Shown one piece after another: positions 58,848-64,000 of a DNA stretch of 64,000 nucleotides (positions are counted from its first letter, which is position 1; every line of letters starts with the position of its first letter). The position numbers and the translations under genes are program-made. The DNA is from Muricea muricata (taxonomy: Eukaryota > Cnidaria > Anthozoa > Malacalcyonacea > Plexauridae), in assembly GCA_963855995.1 (NCBI GenBank), contig OY979722.1:3472001-3536000 (forward strand), given 5' to 3'. The notes below the pieces were generated by a model. That model was given only the letters and a program-made list of their open reading frames with translations. It was not told the DNA's origin and searched no databases.

Positions 58848-59418
58848 TATCTCTCGAAAGCTGTCCAAAATTTTGCGTGCAGAATGATAGCTAATGGGAA
58901 AAAATTTGACCATATTACACCAATCCTTAGGGATATTGGTTGGCCTCCTGTTAAAGAGGGGTTACAGTCCGTTCTGCGCATCGGTTCTGCTCATAACAAA
59001 GCTGGGCCACCAAATATAAACATTGTCCAAATTTCACATTTTTTGAACTCTTTTTGAATTGAAACTCTGGTTTACATTTATGTATAAGCATAGCAAACCA
59101 GAAAAGTGTCAGATATTCATTTAGTAAGTCATATTTTACGAATATAGAATTTCAAAATGTAAACAAAGCGTTTGTTTACATTACGGACTGTAACCCCTCT
59201 TTAAGGAACATCTGCTATTTAGAGACTTGGTTATGACCTGCAAATGCATGAATAGTCTCGCTGCAAAATATTTGTGTGACTTATTCCACAAACGTATTGA
59301 ATTAAACAATCACGTTACGAGAAATAATAAGGCACTACTTATCAATCACAACAAGACAAAAAGTTTTCGATCTAGAGCTGTCGGGTTATGGAACAGTTTA
59401 GATAAAAGCTTACCTTAG
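58848..59418 (+). mobile_element. LINE reverse-transcriptase remnant, interrupted by a MITE
   Basis: Two in-frame pieces of a non-LTR retrotransposon ORF2 end. The first (58848-58954) reads KAVQNFACRMIANG, KKFDHITPILRDIGW and PPVK. After removing the insert at 58955-59200 and one TTAA, the frame resumes with EHLLFRDLVMTCKCMNSLAA and runs to FRSRAVGLWNSLDKSLP and a stop at 59418. These are the usual C-terminal motifs of CR1/L2-type reverse transcriptases (HITP.L..L.WLPV, RA..LWN.LP). The 5' portion is missing. Confidence 0.8.
58955..59200. mobile_element. piggyBac-type MITE inserted in the LINE
   Basis: 246 bp with perfect 18 bp ends AGAGGGGTTACAGTCCGT, flanked by TTAA at 58951-58954 and 59201-59204. 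Removing it restores the reverse-transcriptase reading frame. Confidence 0.9.
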
Positions 59419-59640
59419 TAACATAACTTTATTATTAAAACATATTGCAAGAATACTTTATTAATAATAATAATGTAAAAATTTTGTAATAAACTTCTAC
59501 ATATTGTTTTTGAATCGCTTTCAAATGAGACGAATTAAATTTTTGTTGCTGTTTTCCTTTAAATTGGCTCAATAGTCTAAATCATGGCACACTGTACTTC
59601 TTTCGCCATAGAATCTTTTATGGTGCACGTGTAAAGCTTA

Positions 59641-61165
59641 CACTGCAACCCACGATATTAGTTTTATAAGATATTTATGCCGTACGTATTCAAAATGAGC
59701 AGTGCTATTCATTAAAACTTACGAACATCAAAACAAAGTTGTGAGAAGATCTTTACGATGTTGATATTTGATGTTAATCACATGACTGAAAATATATGGC
59801 ACTGTTCCATATTTCAGGCGGACCACGCTATTAGTTTTAAAAATATGATGACACGATAAGACGTCGTTTTTAACTTAATTGGAAGTGGAAACGACATTCT
59901 TTAACCAAAAACAGCGTAGGTAACAACAAAAGAATGTTTTAGTTAGAAAATAAAAGAACTTGGTGTCATAGTTGAAGGATTTTTCAAAGAATACGTGGAA
60001 CGGCGGAAAAGAGGGATCCTGGACTTCTAAAATGGATAAGAATGGGAGATATTAGGCGTTTGAAGGAGAACTGTTCGTAAATTATCATAATCAACGTCTG
60101 TCAACATTTTGAGAAAGTTTGCTTTGCCATATATCTTCAAAACTAGCAATGATGGATTCCTGGTAAGCAATAATGATTCCAAAAATATACCTCAACTACT
60201 GCCATGGAAGAAACGTTTGAAACTGGACTAAGCGAAAAGTGCATGAAAGCACGACGGAATTTGACAGAAAAGTCGAGATCAACATGATAATGCCCTAATG
60301 CTGGGAAAAGGAATTTCTGCTGAATAGTTTTAGGTACCTGCCAAAGAAGTGGTAGAACGATTATTTAGATCCGTATTATTAGCGACCAACATGTCTTCAT
60401 ATGTGCCTAAATGTGCAAAAGAGACCTATGATCCCTGATTCTGCTGTTACTAGCACACCTTCACCCTTTTTTTGTTGACTCCTTAGCCTCGCCGGTCACA
60501 TAACATAATTGAATATCAATGATCTAACCCATGCATGCATTTTCCAAGCTTTATCATGCTGATTTCGTCTGCCTGTCAAAAGGACAAACTTCCGTTGTGC
60601 TCTCAAGCATTTTGCCTCAATCCAGTTCCAAACGTTTATTCCACGACACCAGTGGAGGTACTTTTAGAATTATTATTGCTTACCAGGAATCCATCATTGC
60701 TAGTTTTGAAGATATATGGCAAAGCAAACTTTCTCAAAATATTGATAGACGTTGATCATGATAATTTACGAACAGTTCTCCTTCAAACGCCTAATACCTC
60801 CCATTCTTATCCATTTTAGAAGTCCAGAATCCCTATTTTCCGCCTTTCCACGTATTCTTTGAAAAATCCTTCAACTATGACATGAAGTTCGTTTATTTTC
60901 TAACTAAAACATTCTCTTGTTGTTACCTATGCTGTTTTTGGTTAAAGAATATCGTTTCCACTTCCAATTAAGTTAAAAACGACGTCTTATCATATTTTTA
61001 AAACTAATTGCGTGATCCACCTGAAATATGGAACAGCGCCATATATTTTCAGTCATGTGACTAACATCAAATACCAACATCGTAAAAATCTTCTCACAAC
61101 TTTGTTTTGATGTTCGTAAGTTTTAACATAAATATCTTACAAAACTAATATCGTGGGTCGCAGTG
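59641..61165. mobile_element. ~1.5 kb DNA transposon with ~0.5 kb terminal inverted repeats
   Basis: Left arm (59641 to ~60190) and right arm (~60665-61165) are diverged reverse complements. Outer ends are CACTGCAACCCACGATATTAG-like, flanked by TA on both sides, fitting Tc1/mariner-type target duplication. The ~475 bp centre has no recognisable transposase. Diverged arms suggest an older insertion or an immobile relic. Confidence 0.82.
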
Positions 61166-61208
61166 TAGTTTAGGTCATTGCATACCTTTACTGGTCGTCT
61201 TCATGATA

Positions 61209-61491
61209 GACAAATTTGGCTAACAATGTTGTTTGCGTTGCCACCCAATTCCTATCTTCGGATTATTTACATGGTTGAATACCATTGTTCTCATTTGCGG
61301 AAGAGTACAATAGGACAAAAGTAACGAAGCATATAAATGATGAATACGAGTTATTCACTCATGTCCATACTTCTAAATGCGTAATACTTTTGTTCTTCGT
61401 TACGCTGCCGCAAGCTAATATAATAGTAACTAGGCATGTGAGTGATCTTAAAATGTGGATTGGGTATAAACAAACGTTAGCCAAATTTGTC
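61209..61491. mobile_element. TA-flanked MITE
   Basis: 283 bp with ends GACAAATTTGGCTAAC and its complement, TA at 61207-61208 and 61492-61493. Tc1/mariner-like, non-coding. Confidence 0.8.
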
Positions 61492-61997
61492 TATTGAAAA
61501 GGTTTTATTTTCTACCGTCCGTATGTCCGGAGACATTGTTGTCATGGATAAGGTGTGGAGTTTATGCAAATGAACTTATAATATTATTAAGTTCTCATTT
61601 GGTTTTTAATTATAAAAATCTAATTAAAAAAGCTTAATATTTCAGAGTCGTATTTCATGTCGAAAAAAAAATATGACACGATCGGATTTCGTTCACAGTA
61701 ATATATCAGAACGAAGAGTAGTCAATGCTAATATCTTAAACAGACACGAGAACAAGTTGAAGAACACATACAAGTGAATATGAAAGTGAAGACTGTTACA
61801 TGACAAAAGAAATTAAAACTGTGTGTTGTTTCCCATACGAGGAACACTCGTTCATGCAAAACTGGGTTCAAGTTATTAACACAACGAGCCTCGGGGTGTC
61901 ATCTGAAAAAAAAAGTGATCTAAATTTGCGTGCCGCCAGAGCAGTGAACTCCATATCTTAACTGAAAAAAATATCAGCGGAGCTGTTTTGTTCAAAT
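61492..61997. other. Upstream region of receptor 13
   Basis: AT-rich. The leader block CAGTGAACTCCATATCTTAA CTG lies at about 61943-61970, sense to the gene. Confidence 0.4.
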
Positions 61998-62899
61998 ATG
62001 GAAGAAAATGACACAATAAATAACGTCAGCTTCCAGTTAACCTATAACAAAATACCGCTTACAATAATTTCTATTATAGGTGTGGTCTCAAATACTTTAC
62101 TTCTGGTTGCTTTTGTTAAAGATCCTCTGAAATGCTTCAGAAATTCAGGAACACATCTTGTAATAAACCTTGCAGTTTCCGACAATTTGAAATGTTTGAA
62201 TGTTCCGTTTTACCTTATCACGAGAGATGAGACAACAATAACTACATCGGATTTGATTATTCAATACTTTTCATTCTGTTTGTCGACTGTCTCGTTTGTA
62301 TCCATTACTTCAATATCGATTGATCGCTTTTTAATGGTGGCTTACCCGATAAAACATCGTATTGTGGTGAAAGGCAAACTTTTGTAATCCTGTGGATAGC
62401 AGCCATTTGGATAGTAGGCTGTTCCGTTTCTGCATTATTATTACTAATCTCTATTCAGAAGCATGGCAGAAACATTGGAAACGTTTTTAGTGTAATCCTA
62501 ATCATAGTGTCGTCAGTGATGTACGCGTCAACATATTACAAACTGAAAAAACAGTCAAGGAACATGGCTTTACAAAATTCATCTGAAGGTCGCGCACAAG
62601 AGATACGAATCCTCAAAGAAAAGCAATTTTTAAATACAATCGTTATTATAGCATGTGTAGCTTTCATTTGTATTGTACCTTACATGATATTTCATCTTAA
62701 CTATGGATTACTGAATCTCCCGAAAGATAAAGTAACCTCCGAAGTTATTGAAACAGCAACACTTTTCATATTATACACAAACTTTGCAGTGAGACCATTC
62801 ATTTATATTCTACGTTTGCCAAACTATCGCAAAACGTTTTATTTGCTGTACTGCAAAAGAAGAACAGCTTCCAGACGAGATCTGGGGCCGGTTGTATAA
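61998..62899 (+). pseudogene. GPCR 13, frameshift and lost stop codon
   Basis: Opens as MEENDTINNVSFQLTYNK, continues through NLAVSD and SISIDRFLMV, then hits TAA at 62385-62387. Where relatives have AAACTTATAATCCTG this copy has AAACTTTTGTAATCCTG, a +2 insertion. The shifted frame carries the rest: LWIAAIWIVGC, TYYKLKKQSRNM, TM6 with CIVP, and TM7. The NPxxY Asn is replaced by Arg (FAVRPFIY). The normal stop position (TGA in receptor 12) is CGA here, so the frame reads on for a few codons into the MITE at 62884 and stops there. Several independent defects make it a clear pseudogene. Confidence 0.88.
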
Positions 62900-63032
62900 A
62901 AAAGTGACTAAAGTTGACTATGATTAGTGGAAACGCCAACCAATCAGAGAACATGTTTTTAGCTACTTAATCAACATTTAACTACAAAACAGTGATTAAA
63001 AAAGTGATCAAGAGTTTTATACAACCGGCTTC
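62884..63032. mobile_element. Near-complete GGGGCCGG-family MITE
   Basis: Starts GGGGCCGGTTGTATAAAA and ends TTTTATACAACCGGCTTC, about 150 bp. It abuts the end of receptor 13 and serves as the reference copy for recognising the split MITE around the giant palindrome. Confidence 0.8.
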
Positions 63033-63591
63033 TGAATTAGTGGCGTAAGAACTACCCGTTATGACCCCGATAGTCGGAGGCCCTTATTAAAGTGGTCTTG
63101 AACCCTGCCCCCTTGAAATCAAATATGACCCCTCTACATTTCATCATGACATGTGTCTGGTCTTGGGCGGAATTCTCGTAGGCCGGCAGCTGACGTTTCC
63201 ACATTTCAATTTGGTTATTTTTTAATACAAAGTTCCAGTTCATTTTTATTAAAGTTTAATTAAAATATGTTTATGATGTATTTCACAGCAATGAACAGAA
63301 AATTGTTTCATTCAATAGAGAGTAATACACTAAGGTTGTGCTCAGAGAACAGAATGTCCGTTATGATAAAATTTTTTCCATAGTAATATTCTTAGCTGTT
63401 GAAAAACTGTGTCTTCACTGTTAAAACAACTCAATTTATTTTCAGTTTGCGTACGAACAATGAGATTATCCTATGGCTGACATAAGTTTAAGGGCGGTTA
63501 AGTAAACTTTGCCGAAAGAGATTTGAATTTGCGTTGTCGGTCTCGATATATCTCAACTGACAGAACATCAGTAGAATTTCGTTGAGGAAAT
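63033..63591. other. Upstream region of receptor 14
   Basis: No gene. The leader block CTCGATATATCTCAACTGAC followed by AGAACA is at 63543-63569, ~23-49 bp upstream of the ATG, sense to the gene. Confidence 0.45.
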
Positions 63592-64000
63592 ATGGCAGAA
63601 AATAACACTACGACCAACCCCAGCTACGAATTTACGCACAAGAACATATCCATAACAATGATCTGTTTTCTTGGAGCAATTTCAAATGTTTTACTTCTCG
63701 TCGCTTTCATTAAAGATCCTCTGAAATGCTTCAGAAATTCAGGAACATATCTTGTCATGAACCTTACAGTTTCCGATTATCTGATCTGTTTGCTTGGTCC
63801 TTTTTTTCTCGGTATTGGAAATGAGATATTAGGAACTGTTTCACAATCGATTATTGAATGTCTAATATTTTCGTTCGGAGGTATCTCATTTTTTTCCATT
63901 ACCTCAATATCGATTGATCGCTTCCTAATGGTAGCGTATCCGATAAAACATCGCATTTTGATCAAAGGCAAAGTTATAATCTTGTGGGTAGCAGCCATTT
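63592..64000 (+). CDS. Rhodopsin-like GPCR 14, cut by the window end
   Basis: Partial receptor, 136 codons visible. Begins MAENNTTTNPSYEF (NNT sequon; the second sequon is lost as NPS), with GAISN in TM1, KDPLKCFRNSGTYLVMNL, NLTVSD in TM2, a TM3 ending SISIDRFLMV, and the start of TM4 (LWVAAI). No defect is seen up to the window edge. It continues the plus-strand half of the array, and the array probably extends beyond 64000. Confidence 0.9.
   Translation, partial: MAENNTTTNPSYEFTHKNISITMICFLGAISNVLLLVAFIKDPLKCFRNSGTYLVMNLTVSDYLICLLGPFFLGIGNEILGTVSQSIIECLIFSFGGISFFSITSISIDRFLMVAYPIKHRILIKGKVIILWVAAI

Overview
The window looks like nuclear DNA of an anthozoan, probably a stony coral. It is AT-rich, its only clear protein genes are an array of intronless class A GPCRs with the anthozoan-style KDPLKCFRNSGTYLVMNL block, and it is full of short inverted-repeat transposons, tRNA-derived sequence and LINE fragments. 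The species assignment is inference. No bacterial features are present.

Left part (1-29374). A short remnant of a hAT-type transposase C-terminus lies at the left edge. Almost everything from 1102 to 29283 is one giant inverted repeat: a left arm (1102-15065) and a right arm (15641-29283) that are near-identical reverse complements around a 575 bp spacer. The arms hold no convincing protein gene. They carry many small mobile elements, each present twice as a mirror image. Arm differences are few: scattered SNPs, homopolymer lengths, a 25 bp indel, a 40 bp indel, and one 236 bp MITE with 8 bp target duplication found only in the left arm. The block is bordered by two complementary, non-overlapping halves of one MITE (921-976 and 29284-29374). 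This suggests the ~28 kb palindrome was inserted into a MITE, although a head-to-head haplotype misassembly still has to be excluded.

Right part (29756-64000). Fourteen members of one rhodopsin-like receptor family form a divergent array: eight on the minus strand (29756-48593), then six on the plus strand (49855 to the window end). Eight are intact single-exon genes of about 281-293 codons, five are broken by one or two frameshifts or a nonsense codon, and one runs off the end. They share a short N-terminus (N-glycosylation sites in most), N1.50, NLxVSD in TM2, DRF in place of DRY, no Cys at 3.25, no Trp at 6.48, NPxxY in TM7 and a short tail with a cysteine. These traits recall melanocortin/EDG/cannabinoid/adenosine-type receptors, but the ligand is unknown. 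A segmental duplication (41128-43100 and 46334-48779) produced one recent pair, and a conserved leader block sits 10-75 bp upstream of many start codons.

Between the receptors lie piggyBac-, Harbinger-, hAT- and Tc1/mariner-like MITEs with recognisable target duplications, LINE reverse-transcriptase remnants, a ~1.5 kb element with ~0.5 kb terminal inverted repeats, and a 158 bp (AT)n tract.
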